From positions 1 to 64,000 of the forward strand of contig CANRKB010000005.1 of the NCBI GenBank assembly GCA_947631115.1: 64,000 nucleotides of DNA, in the 5' to 3' direction. Made by a program: the position numbers and the translations under genes. This stretch comes from an uncultured Clostridia bacterium (GTDB lineage Bacteria > Bacillota > Clostridia > Oscillospirales > Ruminococcaceae). The notes under the pieces are model-generated. The model was not told where the DNA came from, did not search any database, and saw only the letters and a program-made list of their open reading frames with translations. Of this stretch, positions 8,407-23,524 are shown piece after piece. Each line of letters begins with the position of its first letter. Within the stretch, counting starts at the first letter, position 1.

Positions 8407-9837
8407 TCACTTTCTCATTGCCATTTTGAGTATTTCGCCGAACTTTATTCTGTTTCCGTTGTGGAGGATTATCGCTTCATAGACCTTGCTTACGACAATT
8501 GCTATAAGCACCACGAACGCCGCGAGGATAACCGCTGCGATAAGCGACTGAGCTATATCAAGGTTTCCGAGGATTATCGCCCCGGGAAGCGCAAACGGGC
8601 TTGACAGCGGGAAATAATACGAGAACACCTGCGCGGGATTGCTCGTAATAACTCCCGACATCAGATTATCCATATTGAACAAAACGGGTAAATACGCAAG
8701 GTACATTCCAAGAACGCCCATAAGCGAATACGGCTGCATCGCCATCGCCAGGTCTTCCATTCTTGAAACCGAAGCGCCCACGAGCGCCGCGATAAGCGAG
8801 TAGAACAAAAATCCCAGAATGAATATTACAAGGATAAGAATTATATTGAGCGGCGTAAAGTTTTTGAAAAGCTCGCCTATTGCCTTGGCAGTTTCTATTT
8901 CATCAAGCGAAACTCCCGCCTGCGCCGCAGATTCTCCCGCAGTGTTTATAATGTCCGAATTTGCGAGAATACTTGTCATTTTTCCGATAAATCCAAACGG
9001 CGCGGAAACCGCAAAGCTTATTGTACAAACCGAACTTACAAGCACCACTTGCGCGAAGCTCACTATTCCCATTGCAAGCACTTTTCCGATAACTATCGCC
9101 AGCGGTCTTACAGATACAAGAAGCAGCTCCATAACGCGGCTCGTTTTTTCGGTTGCTATGGACTGCGCAACGGTCTGACCGTATGCGAAAATAAGGATAA
9201 ACAAAACCAACGGAAGAGCAAGCGGAACAATGTAGTTTACAAGGCTTGTAAACATATCGACCTGTTTTGAGCCTGCCTTTAGCGCCGTGCAATCCACGTC
9301 AATAAGCGTTTTTTCATAATCTTCTTCCGAAACGCCTAAATTTACCATTCGCCTTTTGTCAACAAGCATATGAACAAGGTCGGAAAGCGAATCTGCGCTT
9401 GTGCTGCTGCTGCCCTCGGAATAGTAAACGTTCGCAGAATAGCTTATGACCTTGTCCTTGTCCTTGATCTCCGTCAGCTTTACAAGCGCCTCGGCTGTTT
9501 CCTTTACAGACAGCTCGTCTACGAGGCTGTCCGCGTCCTTGTCGGTTTTGGACATATTGGCGCCGAGTTTGTTTGCTTCTGCGAAATCTTCATCTGTAAG
9601 CAATCCCGTTTCGTCAATGACATAAATGTTTTCAAAATCCTTGTAGGTATCGTCCGAGCCTCCGATGGAATCTTCAATTGCCTCGTCCGCTCCAAGCCAT
9701 ACGGGGAGCATATTTGTCAGCACGCAGATTGCCGAAAGCACTACGCAGGTGATTATAGTACCTATTATAAATGACTTGGTCTTTATGTGCTGAACAAGCG
9801 TAAAAGCTAAAACGTTCTGCCAGCCTTTAGTCCTCAT
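8407..9837 (-). CDS. ABC transporter permease (NatB-type export)
   Basis: MRTKGWQNVLAFTLVQHIKTKSFIIGTIIT...; ATSGKTSRVMELLLVSVRP-like region (ATEKTSRVMELLLVSVRPLAI); ORF can open at 9870 but M at 9837 fits the family start. Confidence 0.85.
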   Translation of the reverse strand: MRTKGWQNVLAFTLVQHIKTKSFIIGTIITCVVLSAICVLTNMLPVWLGADEAIEDSIGGSDDTYKDFENIYVIDETGLLTDEDFAEANKLGANMSKTDKDADSLVDELSVKETAEALVKLTEIKDKDKVISYSANVYYSEGSSSTSADSLSDLVHMLVDKRRMVNLGVSEEDYEKTLIDVDCTALKAGSKQVDMFTSLVNYIVPLALPLVLFILIFAYGQTVAQSIATEKTSRVMELLLVSVRPLAIVIGKVLAMGIVSFAQVVLVSSVCTISFAVSAPFGFIGKMTSILANSDIINTAGESAAQAGVSLDEIETAKAIGELFKNFTPLNIILILVIFILGFLFYSLIAALVGASVSRMEDLAMAMQPYSLMGVLGMYLAYLPVLFNMDNLMSGVITSNPAQVFSYYFPLSSPFALPGAIILGNLDIAQSLIAAVILAAFVVLIAIVVSKVYEAIILHNGNRIKFGEILKMAMRK

Positions 9838-10729
9838 TTGTGCCACCTGCCTTTTCAATGAAGATCTCATTGAGCGTCGGCTCGCGAAGCTCGTATTTTA
9901 TAAGAGGAATTTTGCTTTCGATTATCATATTCAAAAGCCTGTGCGCCTGCTCTTCGCTTTTTACGTTAAACGAACTTCCGTTGGGCGTTTCTTCCGTAAC
10001 GGAAAGCCCGCATTGCTCGGCGAAATTCCTGATGTCGCCCTCCGCTTTTACCGTCAGTTTAACGCGCCCGTAGCCTTTTTTGATTTCGTTCAGGTTTCCC
10101 TGTAAAAGCGTTTTGCCCTTGTTCATGATTATAATATCGCGGCAAAATTCTTCGATAGTGGGCATCTGGTGCGAGGACATTATGATAAACTTGTTTTTCT
10201 TTATTTCCTCACGTATAACGCTTTTAAACAGCTCGGCGTTTACGGGATCGAGTCCCGAAAGCGGCTCGTCAAGAACGATAAGTTCTGGATTTGGCGCAAG
10301 CGCGGCGATAAGCTGAATTTTCTGCTGGTTGCCCTTTGAGAGCTGCTCGGCGCGCTTGTTTCTGTGCTCTGTCACATTGAGCCGTTCAAACCAGTAGTCG
10401 AGAGCGTTTTTCGCGGCAGTTCCCGTCATTCCGCGGAGCTTCAGAAAATAGATAAGCTGGTCGTTTATCTTATACTTCGGGTAAAGTCCGCGCTCTTCGG
10501 CAAGATAACCCACGGGCATATATGCCGCAAGAAATTTTTTCCCGTCCCACGTTACGCTTCCGCTGTCCGCGGCGAGCATACCGAGGATAATTCGGATAGA
10601 AGTCGTCTTTCCCGCGCCGTTTGTTCCCAAAAGCGCAAAGACGCCGGGGCTTGTCATTTCAAATGAAAGCCCGTCTACGGCTGTATAGCTGCCGTATTTT
10701 TTGACAATATTGTCTACAGATAGAGCCAT
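9827..10729 (-). CDS. ABC transporter ATP-binding protein (NatA-type)
   Basis: Walker A GTNGAGKTT, LSKGNQQKIQLIAAL, LIVLDEPLSGLDP. Confidence 0.9.
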   Translation of the reverse strand: MALSVDNIVKKYGSYTAVDGLSFEMTSPGVFALLGTNGAGKTTSIRIILGMLAADSGSVTWDGKKFLAAYMPVGYLAEERGLYPKYKINDQLIYFLKLRGMTGTAAKNALDYWFERLNVTEHRNKRAEQLSKGNQQKIQLIAALAPNPELIVLDEPLSGLDPVNAELFKSVIREEIKKNKFIIMSSHQMPTIEEFCRDIIIMNKGKTLLQGNLNEIKKGYGRVKLTVKAEGDIRNFAEQCGLSVTEETPNGSSFNVKSEEQAHRLLNMIIESKIPLIKYELREPTLNEIFIEKAGGTNED

Positions 10730-10827
10730 AAAATTTTCCTTTCGTTCATTTTTACCAACGCTCCTTTGATTATAACATAGGCAAACCTGTTTGTCAATAC
10801 TGGGGGGGGTATTTGCAAGTATACAAT

Positions 10828-11030
10828 TTACAGTGTACGCATTGAACGCTGTATGCAGTTATGGTATCCGCTTCGCGGATAATATTCGGATTGTTTTTGG
10901 ACGATAGGCACACAAGCCTGCCTTTACGGTTTTACCCAAAACGTTTCAGTTTGATAACAATCCGATATCGTCCGCGAAGCGGACACCAAAACTGTACACT
11001 TTAAACCGTACACTGTCAATTGCCGACAGC
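10828..11030. repeat. REPIN-like palindromic element, family 2 copy 1
   Basis: Arms with hairpins TATCCGCTTCGCGGATA / GTCCGCGAAGCGGAC and core GCACACAAGC...AAACGTTTCAGTTTGATAACAATC. Confidence 0.8.
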
Positions 11031-11165
11031 CCTATCCCCCTACCCCCTTCCCCTTCGGGGAAGGGGGAGAATGCGGGGCGCTGCGCGCCCCGCACCCCGC
11101 CTGTTGTCAGTTGACAGTGTACGCATTGAACGCTGTGTACAGTAGTCAGTTATTGTGTCCGCAGC
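11031..11165. repeat. Composite: CCCCCTTCCCC hairpin block plus solo family-2 arm
   Basis: CTATCCCCCTACCCCCTTCCCC..GGGGAAGGGGG..GCGGGGCGCTGCGCGCCCCGC then TTGACAGTGTACGCATTGAACGCTGTGTACAG matching copy 1 left arm. Confidence 0.65.
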
Positions 11166-11178
11166 TTTTTACTGTATT

Positions 11179-12219
11179 CTAAAACTGTAGTTTAGAATGG
11201 ATTTTTAAGTATTTTTCCCGCGAAGCTTTGTCGCCTTTTTCAAGCATTTCGGCTGCAGCTTCGGCTAATTCGGGTTCTATTTGTTCAAGCCTTTTGTCGC
11301 TTCTTCCGACATACTTAAATCCGAGAAAATCCATAATTGAAACAATAAAGCGATAAGCCAGCACGCATTTCCCAAAAGCGTCATTTTCCTCGTTCAGCAG
11401 CGGGAGATACTTGTTCTGAAACAGCCTTGTTACTTGAGCGGATTTCGGGTCGCCGCTTATGCACCGAAAACGCCCTGTCAGCGCCAAAATTCCGTGGGTG
11501 AACGCGAATACCGAAAACCACACTCCCGAAAGGTCGCCGTAATAGTCCTTTACGGTATACAGCCTGCCCTCGTTCTTATATTCGGTGGTTTCTAATAAAA
11601 AGCTCTCGGCAAATGCGCCGTAAAAATCATATTCTTTGTCGAAAGAATCCCAGAATGCTATGTAATGCAAAGAGGTATTGCGGTTGATAAAGGGAAGATA
11701 ATTTTCCGTATACGGCAAATTCCGCAAATCGAAAAACAGCGCCGTCACAAATTCGTTTATCGTTGTATGCCCGTTTTCAAAAAGCCGTTTTGCACGTTCT
11801 AATTCCTCGTCGTTTAGTTCACGCAGGGCTATTTTATTGACCTTTGTATCGAGATAACATTCGGTAATGCCGTAATCGTCCGTTATTTTCATTTCCGAAA
11901 AACTTGTTCTCACCGACCAAAGCATATTTAAAAGCTGTTTAAACTCGCTTTTTTTCTCATCGTCAAAAAGTTCTCCCGAAAGCGGAAAACCGACCTTGCA
12001 AAAGTCTTTGCAGATTTTCTTTTCATTAAAGGTTATGACAAAGGTTTCGCTGAAATCGTCGTTGAAATCTATGCGGAAATAATTCTCGTCATATTCACAG
12101 ACCCAGTTTTTGGTTGCGCCGCGCTTTTTGACGGTCTTCGCCATTTTCTCAAACACCTCGAGCGGCTTTCGTGTGCGTTTAAGCTTTAATTCGTAAAAGA
12201 TCGTGGTGCTGTCTCTCAT
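11179..12219 (-). CDS. Hypothetical protein, 346 aa
   Basis: Long ORF with coding-like composition; no family recognised. Confidence 0.75.
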   Translation of the reverse strand: MRDSTTIFYELKLKRTRKPLEVFEKMAKTVKKRGATKNWVCEYDENYFRIDFNDDFSETFVITFNEKKICKDFCKVGFPLSGELFDDEKKSEFKQLLNMLWSVRTSFSEMKITDDYGITECYLDTKVNKIALRELNDEELERAKRLFENGHTTINEFVTALFFDLRNLPYTENYLPFINRNTSLHYIAFWDSFDKEYDFYGAFAESFLLETTEYKNEGRLYTVKDYYGDLSGVWFSVFAFTHGILALTGRFRCISGDPKSAQVTRLFQNKYLPLLNEENDAFGKCVLAYRFIVSIMDFLGFKYVGRSDKRLEQIEPELAEAAAEMLEKGDKASREKYLKIHSKLQF

Positions 12220-12382
12220 TGTTAATTTCCTTTCTGAAAGTTTTATTTCTTTTTAATTATACATTATTTAATAGTCAATGTCAATATTGAAATCAAAATT
12301 GATAAATACCCAAGAACTGACAATAATTTCCATAATTGTATACAATTATCGTAAAAAATTATGAAATTTCTTTAAAAAACTA

Positions 12383-12411
12383 TTGACAATCTTATTTAAT
12401 TGTGGTAAAAT
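12383..12411 (+). promoter_or_regulatory. rpoBC promoter
   Basis: TTGACA, 17 bp, TAAAAT. Confidence 0.8.
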
Positions 12412-12514
12412 ATTAAAATGTATCATAATGGAGTTATAGCCTATTCTGTCGGGTGACGGAATGAAAAAAGGGCAGAAGCTCCGTTATATCAGAATAAGGA
12501 GGACTAAAAAGCCA

Positions 12515-15500
12515 ATGGTGAACACAAAGCCCTTAAAGTTAGGCAAAACCACACGACAGACCTTCTCTAAGATCAACGAAGTCATTGATATGCCGAATCT
12601 TATCGGCATACAGAAGGACTCTTACGAGTGGTTCCTGACTGACGGTATAAAGGAAGTGTTTAGGGACGTTTCTCCGATAGTGGACACAAACGGACGCTTT
12701 GAGCTGTCGTTTATCGACTATCGGCTCGACGAAAACCCGAAGTACTCTATAGAGGAATGTAAAGAACGCGACGCAACATATCAGGCGCCTCTGAGAGTTA
12801 CGGCAAGACTTCTGAACAAAGAGACCGGCGAAATTCTCGACAACGAGATCTATATGGGCGATCTGCCTCTTATGACCGACAGCGGAACGTTTGTTATAAA
12901 CGGTTCGGAGCGCGTGGTCGTTTCTCAGCTCGTTCGTTCTCCGGGCGTTTATTACGGCTTTGAACACGATAAAAACGGTAAAAAGCTCTTCAAGACCACT
13001 GTTATCCCGAACAGAGGCGCTTGGCTCGAGCTTGAAATGGACTCCAACGATATATTCTACGTCCGTATAGACAAAAACAGAAAGTTCCCCTGCACGACGT
13101 TTCTGCGCTCGATAGGACTTTCTACCGACAAGGACCTTACGGATAAATTCGGCGAGAGTCCGCTTATAACCGTTTCGATAGAAAACGGCAAGGATTCCAC
13201 AAAGAATGAAGAAGAAGCGCTGCTTGAAGTCTACAGAAAGCTCCGTCCCGGCGAGCCCGCGACGGTAGACAGCGCGCGCACGACTCTCGACAACCTCTTC
13301 TTCGATCCCAAGAGATACGATCTGTCGCGTTTCGGCAGATATAAATACAACAAAAAGCTCGCTATCTCCGCGAGAATTGTCGGAAGAAGAGCGGCTGAGG
13401 CTGTTATTGCGCCTTTTACGGGAGAGATACTCTGCGAAGAGGGCGAGATAATTACCGGCGAAAAGGCTCTTGAAATAGAAAACGCGGGCGTTCTTTCCGT
13501 TACTACAGACAAGCCCGAGGGCGAGGGAACGGTAAAGATAGTAGGAAACGGCATGGTCGATATAAAGAAATATGTCGACATCGACGTTGAAAAGCTCGGC
13601 GTTAAAGAACACGTTTCGTTCGGGGTCCTCGTCGAGATACTCGAAGAAGCGGGAGACGACAAGGATAAACTTGCGGAGCTTATCGAAAAGAGATCGGAGG
13701 AGCTTGTCCCGAAGCATATAACCCTCAACGACATTTTCGCTTCCGTAAGCTATTTTATAAACCTCAACGAAGGCATAGGCGACGTAGACGACATCGACCA
13801 CCTCGGAAACCGCCGTATCCGCTGCGTCGGAGAACTTTTGCAGAACCAGTTCAGGATAGGCTTTACGAGAATGGAGCGTACTATCCGTGAGAGAATGGGA
13901 CTTCAGGCGAACGACATCGAAAAGGTATCGCCAAGCTCGCTTATAAACGCGCGCCAGGTTATCGCGGCAATGAAAGAGTTTTTCGGTTCTTCGCCGCTGT
14001 CGCAGTTTATGGATCAGAACAACCCGCTTGCCGAGCTTACTCACAAGCGCCGTCTGTCTTCGCTCGGTCCGGGCGGACTTTCGAGAGACAGAGCGGGATT
14101 TGAGGTGCGCGACGTTCACTATTCTCACTACGGCAGAATGTGTCCGATAGAAACGCCCGAAGGTCCTAACATCGGACTTATCTCCTATCTTGCGACTTTT
14201 GCGAGAATAAACGTATACGGCTTTATCGAAGCCCCCTACAGAAGAGTTGATAAGGAAACGGGAAAAGTTCTCGACGAGGTCGTTTATATGACCGCGGACG
14301 TTGAGGACAACTATGTTGTGGCTCAGGCAAACGAGCCTCTCGACGAGGAAGGACGTTTTGCAAGACCGCGCGTAAATGCGCGCCGCCGCGACGCTATACT
14401 TGAAATAGAGCGCGAAAAAGTCGACTTTATGGACGTTTCGCCGAAGATGGTGGTTTCCGTCGCAACGGCGATGATACCGTTCCTTGAAAACGACGACGCT
14501 AACCGTGCGCTTATGGGCGCGAACATGCAGAGGCAGGCAGTGCCGCTTATGACGACCGAAAGCGCGATAGTCGGAACGGGTATGGAATATAAAGCCGCCG
14601 TAGACTCGGGAGTTGTCGTATGCGCGAAAGAGGACGGCTATGTAAGCGAAGTTTCGGCAGACAGAGTAGTAATAACCGACGACAACGACGTCGAGCATTG
14701 CTACAGACTTATAAAGTTCAAGCGCTCAAACCAGGGCAACTGCGTAAACCAGCGCCCTGTAGTAAATAAAGGCGAGAGAGTTTCAAAGGGCGACGTTATA
14801 GCGGACGGTCCCGCTACGAAGAACGGCGAAATAGCTCTCGGAAAGAATGCGCTCATAGGATTTATGACCTGGGAGGGTTATAACTACGAGGACGCCGTTC
14901 TGATAAACGAAAAACTGGTATACAACGACGTTTACACGTCAATACACATAGAGGAATACGAGCTCGAATGCCGCGAGACAAAGCTCGGTCCCGAAGAGAT
15001 AACGAGAGATATTCCGAACCTTTCGGACGACGCGCTGCGCGATCTCGACGACAGAGGAATAATCCGCATAGGAGCGGAAGTTCATTCGGGAGATATTCTT
15101 GTCGGAAAGGTATCGCCAAAGGGCGAAACGGAGCTTACGGCTGAAGAAAAGCTTTTGAGAGCGATATTCGGCGAAAAGGCAAGAGAAGTTCGCGACAATT
15201 CTTTGCGCGTAGCTCACGGAGAAAGCGGAATTATCGTAGACGTAAAGGTATTCAACCGCGAGAACTGCGACGATCTGTCGCCCGGAGTAAACGAAAAAGT
15301 CCGCGTATATATCGCACAGAAGAGAAAGATCTCTGTCGGCGATAAGATGGCGGGCCGCCACGGAAACAAGGGCGTTGTTTCGCGCATCTTAAAGCAGGAG
15401 GATATGCCTTTCCTGCCAGACGGAACTCCTCTCGATATTGTGCTTAACCCGTTGGGAGTTCCTTCGCGTATGAATATAGGACAGGTACTCGAAGTACACC

Positions 15501-16357
15501 TCGGATATGTCGCAAAGGCGCTCGGCTGGAAGATAGCTACTCCCGTATTTGACGGAGCGCACGAGCAGGATATAAGAGAGCTTTATGATATAGCAAGAGC
15601 AAAGAAAAACGAGCTTGACGGAGAGAATTCCGCGGGGCTTGACTTTACGAAGCTCACTTGGACGGACGACTGCAAGACGCAGCTTACCGACGGCAGAACG
15701 GGCGAAAAGTTCGACGGTCCCGTTACGGTAGGATATATGTACTATCTGAAGCTGCATCACCTCGTTGACGATAAGATACACGCGCGTTCGACAGGCCCTT
15801 ATTCGCTGGTAACGCAGCAGCCTCTCGGCGGTAAGGCGCAGTTCGGCGGACAGCGTTTCGGAGAAATGGAAGTTTGGGCGCTTGAAGCATACGGCGCGGC
15901 TTATACTCTCCAGGAAATACTCACCGTAAAGTCGGACGACCTTATGGGACGTCAGAAGACCTACGAGGCTATCGTAAAAGGCGAACCCGTTCCGAAGCCC
16001 GGTATCCCCGAATCGTTCAAGGTTATGGTAAGCGAGTTCCAGGGTCTTGCCCTCAACATCAGGATATACGACGAGGACGGCGTGGAAGTCAACCTCATGG
16101 AAAACGACGACGATGATGACGCAGGATATACGGGTCGCGTATTTGAAGCGGACTATCGCTCCGACGAAGATGATTTCAACGCCGCAGGTTATGAAGTAGC
16201 CGACGCCGAAGACGCGGGCGTGACATTTGACGACGATGACGAAGAATATGACGACGAGGATGCGGATTTCGACGACGGACTCGATGACGAAGAGGAATTT
16301 GACGACGAGGACGACGAAGAAGACGATGACGAAGAGGATTCAGACGAAGATAAATGA
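12515..16357 (+). CDS. rpoB: DNA-directed RNA polymerase subunit beta, with acidic C-terminal tail
   Basis: [78 protein letters not shown] before ATG 12515. Confidence 0.97.
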   Translation: MVNTKPLKLGKTTRQTFSKINEVIDMPNLIGIQKDSYEWFLTDGIKEVFRDVSPIVDTNGRFELSFIDYRLDENPKYSIEECKERDATYQAPLRVTARLLNKETGEILDNEIYMGDLPLMTDSGTFVINGSERVVVSQLVRSPGVYYGFEHDKNGKKLFKTTVIPNRGAWLELEMDSNDIFYVRIDKNRKFPCTTFLRSIGLSTDKDLTDKFGESPLITVSIENGKDSTKNEEEALLEVYRKLRPGEPATVDSARTTLDNLFFDPKRYDLSRFGRYKYNKKLAISARIVGRRAAEAVIAPFTGEILCEEGEIITGEKALEIENAGVLSVTTDKPEGEGTVKIVGNGMVDIKKYVDIDVEKLGVKEHVSFGVLVEILEEAGDDKDKLAELIEKRSEELVPKHITLNDIFASVSYFINLNEGIGDVDDIDHLGNRRIRCVGELLQNQFRIGFTRMERTIRERMGLQANDIEKVSPSSLINARQVIAAMKEFFGSSPLSQFMDQNNPLAELTHKRRLSSLGPGGLSRDRAGFEVRDVHYSHYGRMCPIETPEGPNIGLISYLATFARINVYGFIEAPYRRVDKETGKVLDEVVYMTADVEDNYVVAQANEPLDEEGRFARPRVNARRRDAILEIEREKVDFMDVSPKMVVSVATAMIPFLENDDANRALMGANMQRQAVPLMTTESAIVGTGMEYKAAVDSGVVVCAKEDGYVSEVSADRVVITDDNDVEHCYRLIKFKRSNQGNCVNQRPVVNKGERVSKGDVIADGPATKNGEIALGKNALIGFMTWEGYNYEDAVLINEKLVYNDVYTSIHIEEYELECRETKLGPEEITRDIPNLSDDALRDLDDRGIIRIGAEVHSGDILVGKVSPKGETELTAEEKLLRAIFGEKAREVRDNSLRVAHGESGIIVDVKVFNRENCDDLSPGVNEKVRVYIAQKRKISVGDKMAGRHGNKGVVSRILKQEDMPFLPDGTPLDIVLNPLGVPSRMNIGQVLEVHLGYVAKALGWKIATPVFDGAHEQDIRELYDIARAKKNELDGENSAGLDFTKLTWTDDCKTQLTDGRTGEKFDGPVTVGYMYYLKLHHLVDDKIHARSTGPYSLVTQQPLGGKAQFGGQRFGEMEVWALEAYGAAYTLQEILTVKSDDLMGRQKTYEAIVKGEPVPKPGIPESFKVMVSEFQGLALNIRIYDEDGVEVNLMENDDDDDAGYTGRVFEADYRSDEDDFNAAGYEVADAEDAGVTFDDDDEEYDDEDADFDDGLDDEEEFDDEDDEEDDDEEDSDEDK

Positions 16358-16449
16358 CAGTCTGAAATAATTCGCTTTCACGCTTAAAACTATAGGTGGT
16401 CTTGCGGCGCAGCTGCCGCAGAGCTACCCAAATTCAGAGAGGTAAAAGA

Positions 16450-19986
<3,537 letters not shown>

Positions 19987-20011
19987 TAAACAACTCGGAG
20001 TAATGTAAAAC

Positions 20012-20053
20012 AAGCCCGAACGAAGAAAGTTATCGTTCGGGCTTTTGTTTTAA
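20012..20053 (+). terminator. Intrinsic terminator after rpoC
   Basis: AAGCCCGAACGA / TCGTTCGGGCTT stem then TTGTTTTAATTT. Confidence 0.85.
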
Positions 20054-20146
20054 TTTGTGTTCGTAAGTTGTGTTGTGCAAAATGCCTAAAACGGGAACAA
20101 CGAGGAACAAATTGCTTTATAAAACCACAAAAAATAAAGAAAGCCC

Positions 20147-20175
20147 TTGACAAAAACGTTTTTTTGGTATATAAT
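20147..20175 (+). promoter_or_regulatory. Promoter of rpsL-rpsG-fusA operon
   Basis: TTGACA, 17 bp, TATAAT. Confidence 0.85.
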
Positions 20176-20252
20176 TTATAAATGTGTTGGTATATATTTC
20201 TGCTTTGGAAGAATACTAATACAGAATGTTATAAAAGAAATGAGGTGAAATA

Positions 20253-20678
20253 ATGCCTACGTTTAACCAGCTTGTCCGCAAGGGACGCGAGGTATCCGTA
20301 AAGAAATCAAAGGCTCCCGCTCTTCAGAAAGGTATGAACACCCTGAAGAAAGTTCAGACAGACCAGCATAGCCCCCAGAAGCGCGGCGTATGCACCGCTG
20401 TCAGAACGCAGACCCCCAAAAAGCCGAACTCGGCTATGAGAAAGGTCGCCAGAGTAAAGATCTCTAACGGTTACGAAGTTACGGCGTATATTCCCGGCAT
20501 AGGACACAAACTGCAGGAACACTCCGTTGTTCTTATCAGAGGCGGACGTGTAAAGGATCTCCCCGGTGTGCGTTATCATATCGTAAGAGGTACGCTCGAC
20601 GCACAAGGCGTGGACAAGAGAATGCAGGGACGTTCCAAGTACGGAGCAAAGCGTCCTAAGGCAGGAAAGAAAGCGTAA
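20253..20678 (+). CDS. rpsL: 30S ribosomal protein S12
   Basis: [12 protein letters not shown]...[25 protein letters not shown]. Confidence 0.97.
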   Translation: MPTFNQLVRKGREVSVKKSKAPALQKGMNTLKKVQTDQHSPQKRGVCTAVRTQTPKKPNSAMRKVARVKISNGYEVTAYIPGIGHKLQEHSVVLIRGGRVKDLPGVRYHIVRGTLDAQGVDKRMQGRSKYGAKRPKAGKKA

Positions 20679-20819
20679 CTTAGGTCAACCAAGAAACTGA
20701 AGGCTGACATAAAAAGGCATTATTTCATGTGATGATAAAAGCCTTTTTTGGACAGCGGAAGTGATTGGATCGCTTTCGAGTACCGATGATTTCAAAATTT
20801 TATGAAGGAGGGAAGTAAA

Positions 20820-21290
20820 GTGCCAAGAAGAGGTAATGTTCCGAAGCGTGAGGTTCTTCCGGATCCGCTTTACGGATCGGAGTTGGTGACAAGACTCATC
20901 AACAACATCATGCTCGACGGAAAGAAGGGCGTAGCCCAGAAGATCGTATACGGAGCGTTTGAGATCGTTGCCGAAAAGACGGGCAAAGACCCGCTCGAGG
21001 CTTTCGAGGAGGCAATGGAAAACGTTATGCCCCAGCTCGAAGTCAAGGCAAGACGTGTCGGCGGCGCAACATATCAGGTTCCTATGGAAGTTCGCCCCGA
21101 GAGAAGAAGAACTCTCGGTCTCCGCTGGATAACGGCATACAGCCGCCAGCGCAGTGAAAAGACAATGAAAGAGCGTCTCGCAAACGAGATATGCGACGCC
21201 ATAAACAGTCAGGGCGGCGCGTTTAAGAAGCGCGAGGATACTCACAAGATGGCGGAAGCAAACAAGGCTTTTGCACATTTCAAGTGGTAA
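20820..21290 (+). CDS. rpsG: 30S ribosomal protein S7 (GTG start)
   Basis: (V/M)[61 protein letters not shown]. Confidence 0.96.
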   Translation: MPRRGNVPKREVLPDPLYGSELVTRLINNIMLDGKKGVAQKIVYGAFEIVAEKTGKDPLEAFEEAMENVMPQLEVKARRVGGATYQVPMEVRPERRRTLGLRWITAYSRQRSEKTMKERLANEICDAINSQGGAFKKREDTHKMAEANKAFAHFKW

Positions 21291-21322
21291 TACAGTAAAA
21301 TATCGTTATTGCGGAGGGAAAA

Positions 21323-23410
21323 ATGAAAAGAGACGTAACTCTTGAAATGACCCGTAATATTGGTATCATGGCTCACATCGACGCAGGAAAAACCACCACG
21401 ACAGAGCGTATCCTGTTTTATACCGGCGTAAACTATAAAATGGGTGAAACGCACGAGGGTGCGTCTACAATGGACTGGATGGAGCAGGAGAAGGAGAGGG
21501 GTATAACCATCACATCTGCTGCTACGACTGCGTTTTGGAGAGAACATCGTATCAATATTATAGATACTCCCGGACACGTTGACTTCACGGTCGAAGTTCA
21601 GCGTTCGCTGAGAGTGCTTGACGGTTCCGTTACTGTATTCTGCGCAAAGGGCGGCGTTGAGCCGCAGTCTGAAACAGTATGGCGTCAGGCTGATAACTAT
21701 CACGTTCCCAGAATGGCTTATGTAAACAAAATGGACATTATGGGCGCGAATTTTTACAACGTAGTCGATATGATGCACGACAGATTGAAGTGCAATGCCG
21801 TTCCGATACAGCTCCCTATCGGCGCTGAAGCGGATTTCAAGGGCATTATCGACCTCGTTGAAATGAATGCCGATATTTATTATGACGACCTCGGAAAGGA
21901 TATGCGCGTAGAAGAGATCCCCGAGGACATGAAAGAAAAGGCTGAAGAGTACAGAGCAAATCTTCTCGAAAAGGTAGCGGAACTTGACGACGACCTTATG
22001 GAGAGATACCTCGAAAACGAGGGCGCTGACTTTACGGCTGACGAAATAAGAGCGGCAATAAGAAAAGGCACTATCGCAAACAAGTTTGTTCCCGTTACCT
22101 GCGGAACATCTTACAGAAACAAGGGCGTTCAGAAGCTCCTTGACGCGATAGTAGACTATATGCCATCTCCTCTCGATATTCCGTCGATAAAGGGCGTAAA
22201 CCCCGAAACGGGCGAGGAAGAAGAGCGTCATGCGGGCGACGACCAGCCGTTTTCGGCTCTCGCGTTCAAGATAGCTACAGATCCGTTTGTCGGAAAGCTC
22301 TGCTTCTTCAGAGTTTATTCGGGCTATGTTGACGCAGGTACGACCGTTCTCAACTCAACTAAGGACAAGAACGAGCGTATGGGTCGTATTCTCCAGATGC
22401 ACTCCAACCACAGACAGGATATTGACGCTTGTCCGTGCGGAGATATAGCGGCAGTTGTCGGTACTAAGTACACGACAACGGGCGATACGCTCTGCGACGA
22501 GAATCACCCGATAATTCTCGAAAGCATGGAGTTCCCCGAGCCTGTTATAGACCTCGCTATCGAGCCTAAGACAAAAGCAGGTCAGGAGAAAATGGCAATT
22601 GCGCTTGCAAAGCTTGCAGAAGAAGACCCGACCTTTAAGACCTGGACAAATCCCGAAACAGGTCAGACCATTATAGCGGGCATGGGCGAGCTTCACCTTG
22701 AAATTATCGTAGACAGACTGCTCCGCGAGTTTAAGGTAGAAGCGAATGTAGGCGCTCCGCAGGTTGCATATAAGGAAACAATTACAGGCAACGCCGACGT
22801 TGATATGAAATACAAGCGTCAGTCGGGCGGTTCGGGTCAGTACGGTCACGTTAAGATCCGCGTTGAACCGAACGAGAGCGGCAAGGGCTATGAGTTTATC
22901 AACAACGTTGTCGGCGGCGCTATCCCGAAGGAGTTTATTCCTGCCGTAGACGCAGGTATCCAGGGCGCGCTCAATGCGGGCGTTCTCGCGGGTTATCCCG
23001 TTGTCGACCTGAAAGTCGAGCTTTACGACGGTTCTTATCACGAGGTAGACTCGTCGGAAATGGCGTTTAAGATCGCAGGTTCAATGGCAATAAAGGAAGC
23101 TCTGAAACAGGCGCATTCGATAATCCTCGAGCCTATCATGAAGGTCGTAGTCGTTGTTCCCGACGATTATATCGGAAACGTTATCGGCGACCTCAACTCC
23201 CGCAGAGGCATGATCCAGGATCAGGAAACGAGAACAGGCAACGTTCAGGTAACGGCGCTCGTTCCGCTTTCGGAAATGTTCGGCTATTCAAACGATCTGC
23301 GTTCTAAGACTCAGGGCCGCGGAAACTACGTAATGGAGCCGCACAGCTATATCGAAGTTCCCAAGTCTATCGCAGAGGGCATTATGTCCAAGCGCAAACA
23401 GGGCGACTGA
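21323..23410 (+). CDS. fusA: Elongation factor G
   Basis: [24 protein letters not shown]; full-length EF-G. Confidence 0.98.
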   Translation: MKRDVTLEMTRNIGIMAHIDAGKTTTTERILFYTGVNYKMGETHEGASTMDWMEQEKERGITITSAATTAFWREHRINIIDTPGHVDFTVEVQRSLRVLDGSVTVFCAKGGVEPQSETVWRQADNYHVPRMAYVNKMDIMGANFYNVVDMMHDRLKCNAVPIQLPIGAEADFKGIIDLVEMNADIYYDDLGKDMRVEEIPEDMKEKAEEYRANLLEKVAELDDDLMERYLENEGADFTADEIRAAIRKGTIANKFVPVTCGTSYRNKGVQKLLDAIVDYMPSPLDIPSIKGVNPETGEEEERHAGDDQPFSALAFKIATDPFVGKLCFFRVYSGYVDAGTTVLNSTKDKNERMGRILQMHSNHRQDIDACPCGDIAAVVGTKYTTTGDTLCDENHPIILESMEFPEPVIDLAIEPKTKAGQEKMAIALAKLAEEDPTFKTWTNPETGQTIIAGMGELHLEIIVDRLLREFKVEANVGAPQVAYKETITGNADVDMKYKRQSGGSGQYGHVKIRVEPNESGKGYEFINNVVGGAIPKEFIPAVDAGIQGALNAGVLAGYPVVDLKVELYDGSYHEVDSSEMAFKIAGSMAIKEALKQAHSIILEPIMKVVVVVPDDYIGNVIGDLNSRRGMIQDQETRTGNVQVTALVPLSEMFGYSNDLRSKTQGRGNYVMEPHSYIEVPKSIAEGIMSKRKQGD

Positions 23411-23524
23411 GTAAAAAATTTGCCGTAATGAGAAAAACTACTTGATTTTCGGCAGAAAATATAGTAAAATAGTATTATAAGATTATGAGCGGAAAGCTCA
23501 TTCAGTTAAAAGGAGGAAATACCA

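Noticed and set aside
12539-14698. 719-aa minus-strand ORF
   Set aside because: Entirely antisense to rpoB; basic, low-similarity composition typical of a shadow ORF from codon bias.
20690-20755. Possible attenuator between rpsL and rpsG (AAAAGGC..GCCTTTT)
   Set aside because: Only ~7 bp stem with a ~20-nt loop; too weak to call.
21242-22231. 329-aa minus-strand ORF
   Set aside because: Antisense to fusA; shadow ORF.
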